64,000 nucleotides of DNA from Streptomyces sp. H27-C3 (GCF_030063415.1 NZ_JASITA010000022.1:1-64000), one strand, 5' to 3'; shown: positions 7,011 through 18,400, counted from the first letter of the stretch. Translations and numbers: made by a program. Notes: a model not told the origin generated them from the sequence alone.

Positions 7011-9572
7011 TCAGTCCGCCGAGGGGAACGACTGCTCGGTCCAGATGGTCTTCCCCGACCGCGTGTACCGCGTTCCCCACCTCTGGACGAGTTGCGCGAC
7101 GATGAACAGCCCTCGGCCGCCTTCGTCGTCCTCGGCGCTGTGCCGCAGATGCGGTGAGGTGTGGCCGGTGTCCGCGACCTCGCACAGCAGGGTGCGGTCA
7201 CGGATGAGGCGCAGGTGCAATGGGCCTTCGGCGTACCTGATCGCGTTGGTGACCAGTTCACTGACGACGAGCTGGGTGGCGAACGTCAGGTCCTCGAGCC
7301 CCCAGTCGCGCAGCTGCCCGGTGGCCAGCTCACGGGCGTGGCTCACCGCGACGCGCTCAGCGGGCAGCTCCCAGTCGACAACCTGGCGGGCGTCGAGTTC
7401 GCGGGTACGGACGAGCAGCAGAGCCGTGTCGTCGGCTGTGGTGCCGTCGGGCAGAAGCTCAGCCACCGCCCGGTCGCACAGCTCCTCCAGGGATTTCTGA
7501 CGGTCACTCAACACCCTTCCCAGCGTGTCGAGTCCCACGTCGATGTCACGGTCACGGGCCTCGACCAGGCCGTCGGTGAAGAGGGCCACCAGGCTGCCCA
7601 CCGGCAGCTCGATCTCCATGGACTCGAAGGGCAGGCCGCCGAGGCCCAGCGGTGGACCGGCCGGGAGGTCCGGGAAGGTCAGCCGGCCGTCGGGGTACAC
7701 GATCGCGGGCGGCAGATGTCCGGCGCGGGCCATCACGCAGCGCCGCGAGACCGGGTCGTAGACCGCGTAGAGGCAGGTCGCCCCGGTGGTCACATCGGCG
7801 TACGAGCCGGCCGCCTTGCCGGAGACGTCCGACTGTTCCTCCGCCGCCTGCCCCACCAGATCGTCGAGCCGGGTGAGCAACTCGTCAGGGGACATGTCCA
7901 TTTGGGCGAAGGCGCGCACGGTCGTGCGCAGGCGCCCCATGGTGGCGGCGGCCTGCAGGCCGTGGCCGACCACATCCCCCACCACGAGGCCGACCCGTGT
8001 CCCGGACAGCGGGATCACGTCGAACCAGTCACCGCCCACCCCTGTCTGGTCGTCCGCGGGGAGATAGCGGTAGGCGAGGTCGACCGCCGACTGCTGCGGC
8101 ACGTGCTGCGGTAGCAGTTGACGTTGCAGGGCGAGGGCCGCGGTGCGTTCACGGGTGAAGCGGCGGGCGTTGTCGACGGACACGGAGGTACGGGCCACCA
8201 ACTCGTGGGCCAGGGCGACTTCGCCACTGTCGAAAGCGGCGGCGTGCGGGCCACGGACGAAGGTGACGAGCCCCAGGGTGCTGCCTCCGCCGCGCAGGGG
8301 AACGACCAGGGTGTTCTCGTCGAGTACGAGCCCTCCCGAGGCGAGGCTGCGGTCCTGGGGCGAGCCGGGCGGGTAGTCCACGGGCAGCGGCTCGCGCGGC
8401 GCAGGCTCCAGAGGCTCGGCCGATGCCCCGGGCCGACTCGGCTCTCCCCGCTCCCCCGGCGCCTCCGGGCCGCTGCGCGCGGCCGATTCCTCCGCTTCCT
8501 CGGCCCCCTCCGCGCACACATCCGTGCCGGTGCCCGGGTTCGACGGCTTCGTGTCCTGCGCACCGCCGGAGCGCCAGGCGACGCGTACGAGACCCATCGA
8601 CGCCGAACCGCCGGTGACCGGCACCTCGCCCTCAAGGACCGCCTTCCCGAAGTCGACGGTCACCAGATCGGCGAAGGCCGGTACCGCCACCCCGGCGATC
8701 TCCTCGGCGGTGACGATCGCGTCCAGCGTGGTGCCGACCCCGCGGCCCGCCTCGACGAGCAGGGCCAGCCGGTTCTGCGCCTGGTAGCGATCGGTGATGT
8801 CGAAGGCGTCCTCGCACACTCCGAGCACGTGCCCGTCAGCGTTCTGCAGCCGGTAGTAGGAGCAGGACCAGAGGTGGTCCGGTCCCGGGTCGCTGGGCTG
8901 CTCGGCGCGGAAGTGCAGGTCCAGGACCGGTTCGCCGGTTTCGATCACCTGGCGCATCACCGCGTCGAGGGTCTTCGGGTACCCCTGGGTCACGAAGGTG
9001 CCACCGGGGTACAGCTCATCGGCCCGCATTCCGCGGAATGCGGCGAACGGGCGCCCGATCTCGCGTTCGTACGCAGCGTTGCACCAGGTCAGCCGCAGGT
9101 CGGTGTCGTAGATACCCAGACCCACGGGCGACTGAGTGGCCAGCCCGTGCAGCATGGACAGCCGGGATTCCCACAGCCGCAGGCCCTCCAGCTCGGCCGC
9201 GACGAGGATGCGCTGGGGCGTGCCGACCGGCGTACCGGCGCCCTCGGCGCCCGGCAGGAGGCACACCGCCGTCGCGACCAGCAGCTCATGGCCGGCCCGG
9301 TGGCGCGCGACCCGGATCTCGCTGCTTTCGAACGGGGGATCCGGGGCCGGGACGGCCTCCTCGGAGGGAGGGAGCGCGGACACCGGCCGCAGCGGCAGGA
9401 ACGTGTCCAGGGGCCGCCCGACGATCTCGCCGGGCCGGTAGCCGAGGAGCGCCTCCGCCGCGGGACTCCACCCGACGACCGTGTCCTGGGCGTCGAGTAC
9501 CGCCGTGGCCGCCCTGGTGACGTCGAGGGGTCCACGGAAGTCGGCACTCTCAGCCGCGTCCCACGCGTTCAC
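7011..9572 (-). CDS. PAS-PAS-GAF-SpoIIE phosphatase with ATPase domain
   Basis: About 853 residues if the GTG at 9572 (VNAWDAAES) is used; a longer frame exists but its extra residues look non-coding. Domain order: PAS (about 15-120, VVGWSPAAEALLGYRPGEIVGR), second PAS (about 155-265, GLGIYDTDLRLTWCNAAYER), GAF (about 275-440) interrupted by a 65-residue acidic Pro/Glu linker, SpoIIE/PP2C phosphatase (about 460-690, GVGGDWFDVIPL and GHGLQAAATMGRLR), and a GHKL ATPase of the RsbW/anti-sigma type (about 715-850, VVSELVTNAIRYA, GGRGLFIVAQLVQRWG). Such proteins dephosphorylate anti-anti-sigma factors and set sigma-factor activity in Streptomyces. No partner gene is nearby. Confidence 0.93.
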   Translation of the reverse strand: MNAWDAAESADFRGPLDVTRAATAVLDAQDTVVGWSPAAEALLGYRPGEIVGRPLDTFLPLRPVSALPPSEEAVPAPDPPFESSEIRVARHRAGHELLVATAVCLLPGAEGAGTPVGTPQRILVAAELEGLRLWESRLSMLHGLATQSPVGLGIYDTDLRLTWCNAAYEREIGRPFAAFRGMRADELYPGGTFVTQGYPKTLDAVMRQVIETGEPVLDLHFRAEQPSDPGPDHLWSCSYYRLQNADGHVLGVCEDAFDITDRYQAQNRLALLVEAGRGVGTTLDAIVTAEEIAGVAVPAFADLVTVDFGKAVLEGEVPVTGGSASMGLVRVAWRSGGAQDTKPSNPGTGTDVCAEGAEEAEESAARSGPEAPGERGEPSRPGASAEPLEPAPREPLPVDYPPGSPQDRSLASGGLVLDENTLVVPLRGGGSTLGLVTFVRGPHAAAFDSGEVALAHELVARTSVSVDNARRFTRERTAALALQRQLLPQHVPQQSAVDLAYRYLPADDQTGVGGDWFDVIPLSGTRVGLVVGDVVGHGLQAAATMGRLRTTVRAFAQMDMSPDELLTRLDDLVGQAAEEQSDVSGKAAGSYADVTTGATCLYAVYDPVSRRCVMARAGHLPPAIVYPDGRLTFPDLPAGPPLGLGGLPFESMEIELPVGSLVALFTDGLVEARDRDIDVGLDTLGRVLSDRQKSLEELCDRAVAELLPDGTTADDTALLLVRTRELDARQVVDWELPAERVAVSHARELATGQLRDWGLEDLTFATQLVVSELVTNAIRYAEGPLHLRLIRDRTLLCEVADTGHTSPHLRHSAEDDEGGRGLFIVAQLVQRWGTRYTRSGKTIWTEQSFPSAD

Positions 9573-9687
9573 AGCGCCACACCAGCCCGGTTCATTACCT
9601 ACAGAATCAGCCCTTGCGGGGACCGGCACAACCGCGATGCGCAGACGGAGAGGTCCGTATTCACCCGGCGCTCGACGCGGTATCCGC

Positions 9688-10188
9688 TCAGCGCACGTCG
9701 TGCGGGCGGAACTGCACGCTGATCCGGGGCCCCACGGAACGCGCCGTCTTGGGAATCGCATGCTCCCAGGTGCGCTGGCAGCTTGCGCCCATGACAATGA
9801 GGTCACCGTGGCCGAGCGGCTTGTGCACCGGGGAGGGGCCCGGCCTGCGGGGCCTCAGCGCAAGGTGCCTGGGCGCTCCCAGGGAGACGATCGCGACCAT
9901 GGTGTCCTCCTTCCTGCCCCGGCCGATCGCGTCCCCGTGCCAGGCGACGCTGTCCTGACCGTCCCGGTAGTAGCAGAGCCCCGCAGTCGTGAACGGCTCA
10001 CCGAGTTCGGCCGCGTAGTGCGCGCTCAGCGCGGAGCGGGCCTCGGCGAGCTTCGGGTGCGGCAGGAGGTCGTGTGCGCCGAAGAAGGACAGCAGCCGCG
10101 GCACCTCGACCACACGCTCGTACATGACCCGCTGCTCGGCCCGCCATTCGACGCCGCGTGAATGGCCGGGGCAGCGCCCCTGACACAC
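9688..10188 (-). CDS. AlkB-like 2-oxoglutarate/Fe(II) oxygenase, short N-terminus
   Basis: A dioxygenase-fold protein related to AlkB DNA/RNA demethylases. The catalytic core is complete: HGD (iron ligands His and Asp) in DSVAWHGDAIGR, the third ligand His in TWEHAIPKTAR, and the 2-oxoglutarate-binding Arg in RISVQFRP. Homology begins abruptly at about VEWRAEQRVMYERVVEVPRLL. Family members as I recall them have 40-60 more residues before this point, but upstream here is only a GTGTGTCA-rich repeat stretch and a large hairpin. The start is uncertain: GTG at 10188 or ATG at 10125. It may be an N-terminally truncated gene. It lies 5' of the SpoIIE gene on the same strand with a 115-bp gap. Confidence 0.7.
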   Translation of the reverse strand: MCQGRCPGHSRGVEWRAEQRVMYERVVEVPRLLSFFGAHDLLPHPKLAEARSALSAHYAAELGEPFTTAGLCYYRDGQDSVAWHGDAIGRGRKEDTMVAIVSLGAPRHLALRPRRPGPSPVHKPLGHGDLIVMGASCQRTWEHAIPKTARSVGPRISVQFRPHDVR

Positions 10189-10261
10189 CCGGGCGCACCC
10201 CTGACACGCCCGTGACACACCCGGGCGCCGGATAGGCCACGACGCCCAAAGGATCAAGGGC

Positions 10262-10303
10262 GTGCAGGAGAGGGCAAGGTCACAGCCTTCCCCTCTCCTG
10301 CAC
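10262..10303. repeat. 18-bp inverted repeat between the AlkB-like gene and mutA
   Basis: Arms GTGCAGGAGAGGGCAAGG (10262-10279) and the complement at 10286-10303 differ at one position and flank a 6-nt loop. The element lies 28 bp before the mutA start and upstream of the truncated AlkB-like gene, so it is not behind any gene's stop codon. It could be an operator, a transcript hairpin in the mutA leader, or the end of a lost mobile element. Confidence 0.6.
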
Positions 10304-10331
10304 CTTTGCACGGTTCCCCTAACATCTGAGC

Positions 10332-12220
10332 ATGACGGTCCTCCCCGATGACGGGTTTTCGCTGGCCGCCGAGTTCCCGGACGCGACCCATGAGCAGTGG
10401 CAGAGCCTGGTGGCCGGCGTACTGCGCAAAACGGGTAAGGATGTCCCGGACACGGCGGCCGAAAGCCTGCTGTCCACAGCTTTCGACGACGGGCTCACGG
10501 CCCGCCCCCTCTATACCGCCGCCGACGGCGCGTACGCGGACAGCTCCGGCTATCCGGGTTTCGCGCCGTTCGTCCGGGGCGGCACGCCGGCAGGTGGCGC
10601 GGTCTCCGGCTGGGACGTGCGCCAGCGCCACGACCGGCCCGATCCCGTACGGACCAATGAGGCCGTCCTCGCGGACCTGGAGAACGGCGTCGCCTCGATC
10701 TGGCTGAGCGTCGGCGCGGTCGGCGTGCCGGTGTCCGGCATCGACAGGGCCCTGGCCGGCGTCTATCTCGACCTGGCCCCCGTCGTGCTGGACGCGGGCG
10801 CCGAATTCGCCGAAGCAACACGGGAGTTGCTGCGCCTGTACGAGGAGCGGGGCGTCGCCCCCGAGGCCGCGCTCGGCAACCTCGGCGCCGACCCGCTGGG
10901 CCACGCGGCACGCTCCGGCGACCACAGCGCGCTCGCCTCCCACACCGAATCCGCTGCCGCCCTCGCCGCGCTCTGCCACGAGGAGTACCCGGGGCTGCGG
11001 GCGCTGACCGTGGACGCGCTGCCGTACCACGAGGCCGGCGCGTCGGCCGCCCAGGAGCTGGGCTGCTCGCTCGCCACCGGCGTATCGCTGTTGCGTGACC
11101 TCACCTCGGCCGGACTGTCCGTCGAAGCGGCCTGCGGCCAGCTGGAATTCCGGTACGCGGCCACCGCCGACCAGTTCCTGACGATCGCCAAGCTGCGCGC
11201 CGCCCGCCGGGTGTGGGCCCGTGTCGCCGAGGCGTGCGGAGCGCGATCCGCGGCCGGGGCGCAGCGCCAGCACGCGGTGACCTCCTCGGTGATGATGAGC
11301 CGCCGCGACCCGTGGGTGAACATGCTGCGCACCACGGTCGCCTCGCTCGCCGCGGGCGTGGGCGGCGCCGACGCCGTGACCGTGCTGCCCTTCGACCACG
11401 CGCTGGGTCTGCCGGACGCCTTCGCCCGCCGCATCGCCCGCAATACGTCGACGATCCTGGTCGAGGAGTCGCACGTGGGCCGGGTCATCGACCCGGCGGG
11501 CGGCTCCTGGTACGTCGAGCAGCTCACCGACGAGCTGGCGCGGGCCGCCTGGGCCTGGTTCCAGGAGATCGAGCGGGCGGGAGGCCAGGCGGCAGCCCTG
11601 GGCTCCGGCCTGGTGTCCGAGCGGATCGGCGCCACCTGGCAGGGCCGCAAGAAGCAGCTGGCGAAGCGGCGCGAGCCGATCACCGGGGTGAGCGAGTTCC
11701 CGCTGCTCGCCCAGGCTCCGGTCGAGCGCGACCCGGTGCCCGCCACGCCCGGAGGTGGCCTGCCGAAGGTGCGCCGCGACGAGGACTTCGAGGCGCTGCG
11801 GGCCCGCTCGGACGCGCACCTCGCCGAGACCGGCGCCCGGCCCCGCGTCTTCCTGGCCGCCATCGGCCCGGCCGCCGCGCACACCGCGCGCGCCTCCTTC
11901 GCCGCCAACCTCTTCCAGAGCGGCGGCATCGAACCGGTCCACGACCCGGTGTCCGTCGACGCCGCTTCGGCCGCCGCCGCGTTCACGGCGAGCGGGGCCC
12001 AGGTGGCGTGCGTCTGCTCCAGCGACGCCCTCTACGCCGAGCACGCCGCCGCGGTGGCCGAGGCACTGAAGTCGGCCGGCGCCCGGCGGGTATACCTCGC
12101 GGGACGTCCCGGCGAGCAGCGTGAGACGTTTGAGCGGGCCGGGGTCGACGAGTTCGTCGTCGCGGGCGGCGACGTGGTCGCCGTCCTCACCTCCGCCCTC
12201 GACCGAATCGGAGTGGCGTG

Positions 12221-12221
<1 letters not shown>
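10332..12221 (+). CDS. mutA: Methylmalonyl-CoA mutase, small (non-catalytic) subunit
   Basis: 629 residues. The TIM-barrel part (about 30-450) carries mutase-type sequences (SGYPGFAPFVRGG, AKLRAARRVWARVAEACGA, GRVIDPAGGSWYVEQLT). The C-terminal flavodoxin-like domain (about 490-629) lacks the cobalamin-binding DxHxxG motif, having GPAAAHTARAS instead, as expected for the small subunit. With MutB it interconverts succinyl-CoA and (R)-methylmalonyl-CoA, supplying precursors for polyketides and odd-chain metabolism. The stop codon overlaps the mutB start (TGATG). No cobalamin riboswitch is visible upstream. Confidence 0.96.
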
Positions 12222-14440
<2,219 letters not shown>

Positions 14441-14444
14441 GCCG

Positions 14445-15437
14445 ATGGCACCCACGATCGACATCGACACCTACGTCAAGGGCGTGCGCGACGGGTCGCG
14501 GGCGTACATCGCCCGCGCCATCACGCTCGTCGAGTCCACCCGGCCCGACCACCGGGTACTCGCCCAGAGACTGCTGACCGAGCTGCTGCCGCACGCCGGG
14601 GCGGCCCGCCGGATCGGCATCAGCGGAGTGCCCGGCGTCGGCAAGTCCACCTTCATCGACGCGCTGGGCACCCGGCTCACGGGCCTCGGGCACCGGGTCG
14701 CTGTGCTCGCCGTGGACCCGTCGTCCAGCCGGACGGGCGGCTCCATCCTGGGCGACAAGACCCGGATGGAACGCCTGGCGGTGGACCCGGCGGCCTTCGT
14801 ACGACCATCGCCCACCTCGGGCACGCTGGGCGGGGTGGCCAAGGCGACCCGCGAGACCATGATCGTGACCGAGGCCGCCGGGTACGACGTGGTGCTGGTC
14901 GAGACGGTCGGGGTCGGCCAGTCGGAGACCACGGTGGCCAACATGGTGGACACCTTCCTGCTGCTGACCCTCGCCCGCACCGGCGACCAGCTCCAGGGCA
15001 TCAAGAAGGGCGTCCTCGAACTCGCCGACGTCATCACGGTCAACAAGGCGGACGGCCCGCACGAGCGCGACGCGCGGTCCGCGGCGCGTGAACTGGCCGG
15101 TGCGCTGCGGCTGATGCACCCCGTGGACGCCGCGTGGACGCCGCCGGTGCTGTGCTGCAGCGCGCGCGAGGGCACGGGCCTCGACGCTCTCTGGGAGCGC
15201 CTCGAACAGCATCGGGCACTGCTGGACACGACGGGCCGGCTCGCGGCGAAGCGGCGGGATCAGCAGGTCGACTGGGTCTGGGCGATGGTCCGCGACGAAC
15301 TCCTGGACCGGCTGCGGGTCCACCCGGAGGTACGGGAGGTCACCCCGGACCTGGAACGCCGGGTCCGCGACGGCGAGTTGACGGCGACGCTGGCGGCGGA
15401 ACGGATCCTGGAGGCGTTTCAGGGGCGGACGGGGTAG
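14445..15437 (+). CDS. meaB: Methylmalonyl-CoA mutase-associated GTPase MeaB
   Basis: 330 residues of the MeaB/ArgK G3E-type P-loop GTPase family. Walker A GVPGVGKS is at about 62-69, a G2/G3-type region VVLVETVGVGQSE follows, and the specificity motif is NKADG. MeaB protects and loads the cobalamin of the mutase with GTP hydrolysis. It starts 4 bp after the mutB stop, so mutA-mutB-meaB form one tightly coupled operon. A TGGGGC...GCCCCA hairpin 44 bp beyond the stop may end transcription. Confidence 0.96.
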   Translation: MAPTIDIDTYVKGVRDGSRAYIARAITLVESTRPDHRVLAQRLLTELLPHAGAARRIGISGVPGVGKSTFIDALGTRLTGLGHRVAVLAVDPSSSRTGGSILGDKTRMERLAVDPAAFVRPSPTSGTLGGVAKATRETMIVTEAAGYDVVLVETVGVGQSETTVANMVDTFLLLTLARTGDQLQGIKKGVLELADVITVNKADGPHERDARSAARELAGALRLMHPVDAAWTPPVLCCSAREGTGLDALWERLEQHRALLDTTGRLAAKRRDQQVDWVWAMVRDELLDRLRVHPEVREVTPDLERRVRDGELTATLAAERILEAFQGRTG

Positions 15438-15480
15438 GGGGTGGGGCGGGGCGTGGGCGGGTGGGGGTTGCCTGCGTAAC

Positions 15481-15670
15481 TGGGGCTCCGCCCCAGACCC
15501 CGGTCCTCAAACGCCAAACGGCCTGAAGTGGCCAAGGCTTTCAGCCCGTCCGGGTTTGAGGACACGCCCGCAGGGCGTCCCGGGGGTATCCCCCGCACGC
15601 GGCGGCAGCCGCAAAACGTCACAGCGGGAAGGGGCGGGTAAGGGAACAGCGCCGCAGGCGCCGGCCCTGC
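15481..15670. repeat. Streptomyces-type dispersed intergenic repeat, copy 1
   Basis: This intergenic block holds TGGGGCTCCGCCCCA (15481-15495), the pair GTCCTCAAAC / GTTTGAGGAC (15503-15512 and 15554-15563), ACGCCCGCAGGGCGT, and GGGAAGGGGCGGGTAAGGGAACAG before a CCGCAGGCGCC. The same series of blocks in the same order recurs at 58778-58895 ahead of another minus-strand stop codon. These are probably palindromic terminator-like units shared across the genome. Confidence 0.65.
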
Positions 15671-15676
15671 CCGCGC

Positions 15677-16798
15677 TCAGCGTTCCGCCGCCGGCAACGT
15701 CACCTCGAACCGGCAGCCCCCCACCACGTTCCGCACAGCCGCACGCCCCGCATGAGCCTCCACGATGCCCCGGACGATGGCCAGCCCGAGCCCCGCCCCC
15801 GCCGGCGGCGTCCGCGCCTCCGTCCCGCGCCAGCCCGTGTCGAAGACCCGCGGCAGGTCCTGTTCCGGGATCCCCCCGCAGCCGTCGGTGACGGAGAGCA
15901 CGACCGTGTCCGTGCCCGGCTCCCCCCGCCGCGCGGCGACCGCGACCGTCCCATCGGACGGGGTTCTCCGGATCGCGTTGACCAGCAGGTTCGCCAGGAC
16001 GCGGGTCATTTCCTTGCCGTCCACCTCGACGGGCAGCGGCTCGACGCCGTCACCGACGAGGCGCACTCCGAGCTCGCGGGCCAGCGGATCCGCGCCCGCG
16101 AGCGCGTCGCCGACCAGGTCGTACAGGGACATCCGGCTCGGGCTGAGGGCGAGCGCGCCCGCGTGGATACGGGACAGCTCGAAGAGGTCGCCGACCATGG
16201 AGTTCATGCGGTCGACCTCGGTGCGGATCTGCCGGTAGTAGCGCTCGGGGTCGGCGACCATGCCGTCTTCGAGTGCCTCGGACATGGCGCGCAGGCCGGC
16301 CAGCGGCGTACGCAGATCGTGCGAGATCCACGCGACGAGCTCCCGCCGCGAAGTCTCCAGCGCCCGCTCCCGCTCCCTCGATGCGCCCAGCTTCGCACTG
16401 GTGGCAGCCAACTCCCTTCCCAGGGCGTCGAGTTCGGCTGTGGCGCCGCGGTCGGGCGCGGCGAAGCTTCCGCCGTCGCCGAACGAACGGGCCGCCAGGG
16501 TGAGGGCGTTGCTGCGGGCCACCACCCAGCGGCCGAGGATCAGCGCGGTGGCGAGGGAGACCGCCGCGGCCATCGCGATGACCGTGGTGACCACGCCGAG
16601 GTCGTGCCGGTTGAGGAACATCGCCCAGGCGACGGAGAGGGTCCCGGCGAGCATGGCGGTGACCGCGACGGCGGCGATGACCGTCAGCGAGACCACCACC
16701 GAACGGTGTCGCAGCAGGCGCAGCGCGAGCGCCCCGAGGAGTCCGGCGGCCGCGGCGCCGAGGAAGGCGAAGGCGGCCATGATCAGCAATGCGCGCAC
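15677..16798 (-). CDS. Sensor histidine kinase
   Basis: 373 residues. Two to three transmembrane segments lie within about residues 5-95 with almost no extracellular loop, followed by a HAMP-like stretch (LALAARSFGDGGSF). The dimerisation box ELVAWISHDLRTPLAGLRAM holds the phosphorylated His at about 160. The ATPase domain has NLLVNAIRRTP (N box, where AIR replaces the commoner AIR/AIKY form), DGCGGIPEQDLPRVFD (G1/F) and GAGLGLAIVRGIVEAHAG (G2). With the regulator 5 bp upstream it forms a classical OmpR/PhoB-type two-component system. The tiny sensor loop suggests a membrane or intramembrane signal. Confidence 0.92.
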   Translation of the reverse strand: MRALLIMAAFAFLGAAAAGLLGALALRLLRHRSVVVSLTVIAAVAVTAMLAGTLSVAWAMFLNRHDLGVVTTVIAMAAAVSLATALILGRWVVARSNALTLAARSFGDGGSFAAPDRGATAELDALGRELAATSAKLGASRERERALETSRRELVAWISHDLRTPLAGLRAMSEALEDGMVADPERYYRQIRTEVDRMNSMVGDLFELSRIHAGALALSPSRMSLYDLVGDALAGADPLARELGVRLVGDGVEPLPVEVDGKEMTRVLANLLVNAIRRTPSDGTVAVAARRGEPGTDTVVLSVTDGCGGIPEQDLPRVFDTGWRGTEARTPPAGAGLGLAIVRGIVEAHAGRAAVRNVVGGCRFEVTLPAAER

Positions 16799-16803
16799 GG
16801 CGC

Positions 16804-17886
16804 TCAGCCTTCTTCCGTACGGGGTGCGTCATCCGCGAGCCCATCGAGATCCGCGGGTACGACCTCCGGACGCCCATCAAGGCCCGCGGGCACGACCTCC
16901 GGGGGCCCGGCACGGTCCGCACGTACGGCCTCCGGGGGGCCGGCACGGTCCGCACGTACGGCCTCCGGGGGCCCGGCACGGTCCGCACGTACGGCCTCCG
17001 GGGGCCCGGCACGGTCCGCACGTACGGCCTCCGGGGGGCCGTCAAAGTCCGCAGGTACGGCCTCCCCGGTCCCACCGAAGCCCGTGGGTACGGCCTCCCC
17101 CGTCCCACCGAGGCCCGGGCGTACGCCTTCCGGGGGCCCTCCGAACTCCACCGGTACCTCTCCCGGCGTTCCGCCAGAACCCACAGGTACATCGAACCGG
17201 TACCCCACACCCCACACCGTCCGGATCAGCAGCGGCCTCGCCGGGTCGTCCTCGATCTTGCCGCGCAGCCGCCTGACATGAACGGTGACGGTGGACAGAT
17301 CGCCGAATTCCCAGCCCCACACCTCCCGCATCAGCTGCTCGCGCCCGCACACCTGCCCCGGGCGCCGCAGCAGGTACGCGAGCAGGTCGAACTCCCGCAG
17401 GGTCAGCGCCAGGTCGTGGCCGTCCCGGGTGACGCGGCGGGCCCGCGGGTCCAGGTCGATGCCGGCGGCGCGCAGCCGCGGCCCCTCCCGGCCTTGGGCC
17501 GCCCGGGCGCGGCGCAGCACGGATTCGACCCGCAGCACCAGTTCGCGCGGACTGAACGGCTTGGTGACGTAGTCGTCCGCGCCTATTTCCAGGCCGAGGA
17601 TCCGGTCGTCCTCGTCCCCCCGCGCGGTCAGCATGATCACCGGCACGGGTCCTTGGGCGCGCAGTGCGCGGCACACCTCAAGGCCGTCCATGCCGGGCAG
17701 CATCAGGTCGAGGACCACCAGGTGGGGCCAGCGCTCCGCCGCCGCCCGCAGTGCGGCGGGCCCGTCCGCGGCCCGGTCCACGGCGAAGCCGGCCCGGTCG
17801 AGATAGCGGGCGACGACCTCGGACACCGTCGGGTCGTCGTCGACGACCAGGACATGCACATCACTGCCGTGCCGCTGGTTCTCCAT
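16804..17886 (-). CDS. OmpR-family response regulator with repeat-encoded tail
   Basis: 360 residues from ATG 17886. Receiver domain 9-125 with Asp60 in VVLDLMLPGMDG as phosphate acceptor, an acidic DDD pocket at 16-18 and Lys in VTKPFSPREL. A winged-helix DNA-binding domain (about 145-240) ends GVGYRFDVPVGSG. The usual protein would stop near residue 240. Here about 115 further residues are made of 11-residue units (GPPEAVRADRA and variants, GTGEAVP, RPEVVPADLDG), encoded by a 33-bp minisatellite. The tail is Pro/Ala/Asp/Arg-rich and probably disordered. Cotranscribed with the kinase downstream. Confidence 0.9.
   Translation of the reverse strand: MENQRHGSDVHVLVVDDDPTVSEVVARYLDRAGFAVDRAADGPAALRAAAERWPHLVVLDLMLPGMDGLEVCRALRAQGPVPVIMLTARGDEDDRILGLEIGADDYVTKPFSPRELVLRVESVLRRARAAQGREGPRLRAAGIDLDPRARRVTRDGHDLALTLREFDLLAYLLRRPGQVCGREQLMREVWGWEFGDLSTVTVHVRRLRGKIEDDPARPLLIRTVWGVGYRFDVPVGSGGTPGEVPVEFGGPPEGVRPGLGGTGEAVPTGFGGTGEAVPADFDGPPEAVRADRAGPPEAVRADRAGPPEAVRADRAGPPEAVRADRAGPPEVVPAGLDGRPEVVPADLDGLADDAPRTEEG
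16845..17108. repeat. 33-bp tandem repeat inside the response-regulator gene
   Basis: Four practically identical 33-bp units begin at 16911, 16944, 16977 and 17010 (each opening CACGGTCCGCACGTACGGCC). They are flanked by degenerate units at about 16845, 16878, 17043 and 17076. The period is a multiple of three, so the frame is kept and each unit adds 11 residues. This is a minisatellite likely to change copy number between strains. Confidence 0.9.
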
Positions 17887-17943
17887 CCCACCACCGTAGG
17901 CGGCCGACCAGGGGCGACCACGTTCCTGGCGCCTTACGAATCC

Positions 17944-18400
17944 ATGACGTCCATGACGTCCGATTTCTTCAAGAGCCGCGAGACCCTCCCGGCCTACGGT
18001 GAATCCAAGACTCCACGACTCGATGCGATCGGCCTGATCGTCCCCGACTCGGCCACTTCTCTCGCCTTCTACCGCAAGCTTGGCCTCGATGTCCCGGCCG
18101 AGGCCGACTCCCAGCCGCACGCCGAGGCGACCCTGCCCGGCGGCATGCGTGTCCGGTGGGACACGGAGGAGTCCGTCGCCACCTTCGACCCGGGCTGCAC
18201 CCGGCCGCAGGCAGGTGAGCGGCTCGGTCTCGCGTTCCTGTGCGACAGCCCGGCCGAGGTCGACGCGGCGTACGACGCCTTTGATCACGGCGGGGTACGC
18301 GGGCCACCTCAAGCCCTGGGACGCCGTCTCGGGGCAGCGCTACGCGGTGGTGCTGGATCCCGACGGCTGCGGTGTCTCGCTGTTCGCCAACGCCGTGTAG
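17944..18400 (+). pseudogene. VOC (glyoxalase-like) protein, single frameshift
   Basis: From ATG 17944 (or 17953) a VOC-fold protein reads well: LDAIGLIVPDSATSLAFYRKLGLDVP, then MRVRWDTEESVATFDP, then LAFLCDSPAEVDAAYDA. At about 18280-18282 a TTT where TT is expected shifts the frame. The true ending (TAGYAGHLKPWDAVSGQRYAVVLDPDGCGVSLFANAV, stop 18398-18400) continues in the next frame. A one-base insertion in a short homopolymer could be a real mutation or a sequencing error. Divergent from the response regulator with 57 bp between starts. Confidence 0.8.

Noticed and set aside
5775..7157. 460-codon plus-strand frame over rsgA
   Set aside because: Antisense of a conserved GTPase gene, with Arg/Gly/His-rich meaningless translation.
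10304..10331. Cobalamin riboswitch before the B12-dependent mutase
   Set aside because: Only a simple inverted repeat is present and the space is far too short for the conserved B12-riboswitch core.
16911..17042. Possible CRISPR array
   Set aside because: The 33-bp repeats are directly abutting without unique spacers and keep the reading frame of the response regulator, so they are a coding minisatellite.
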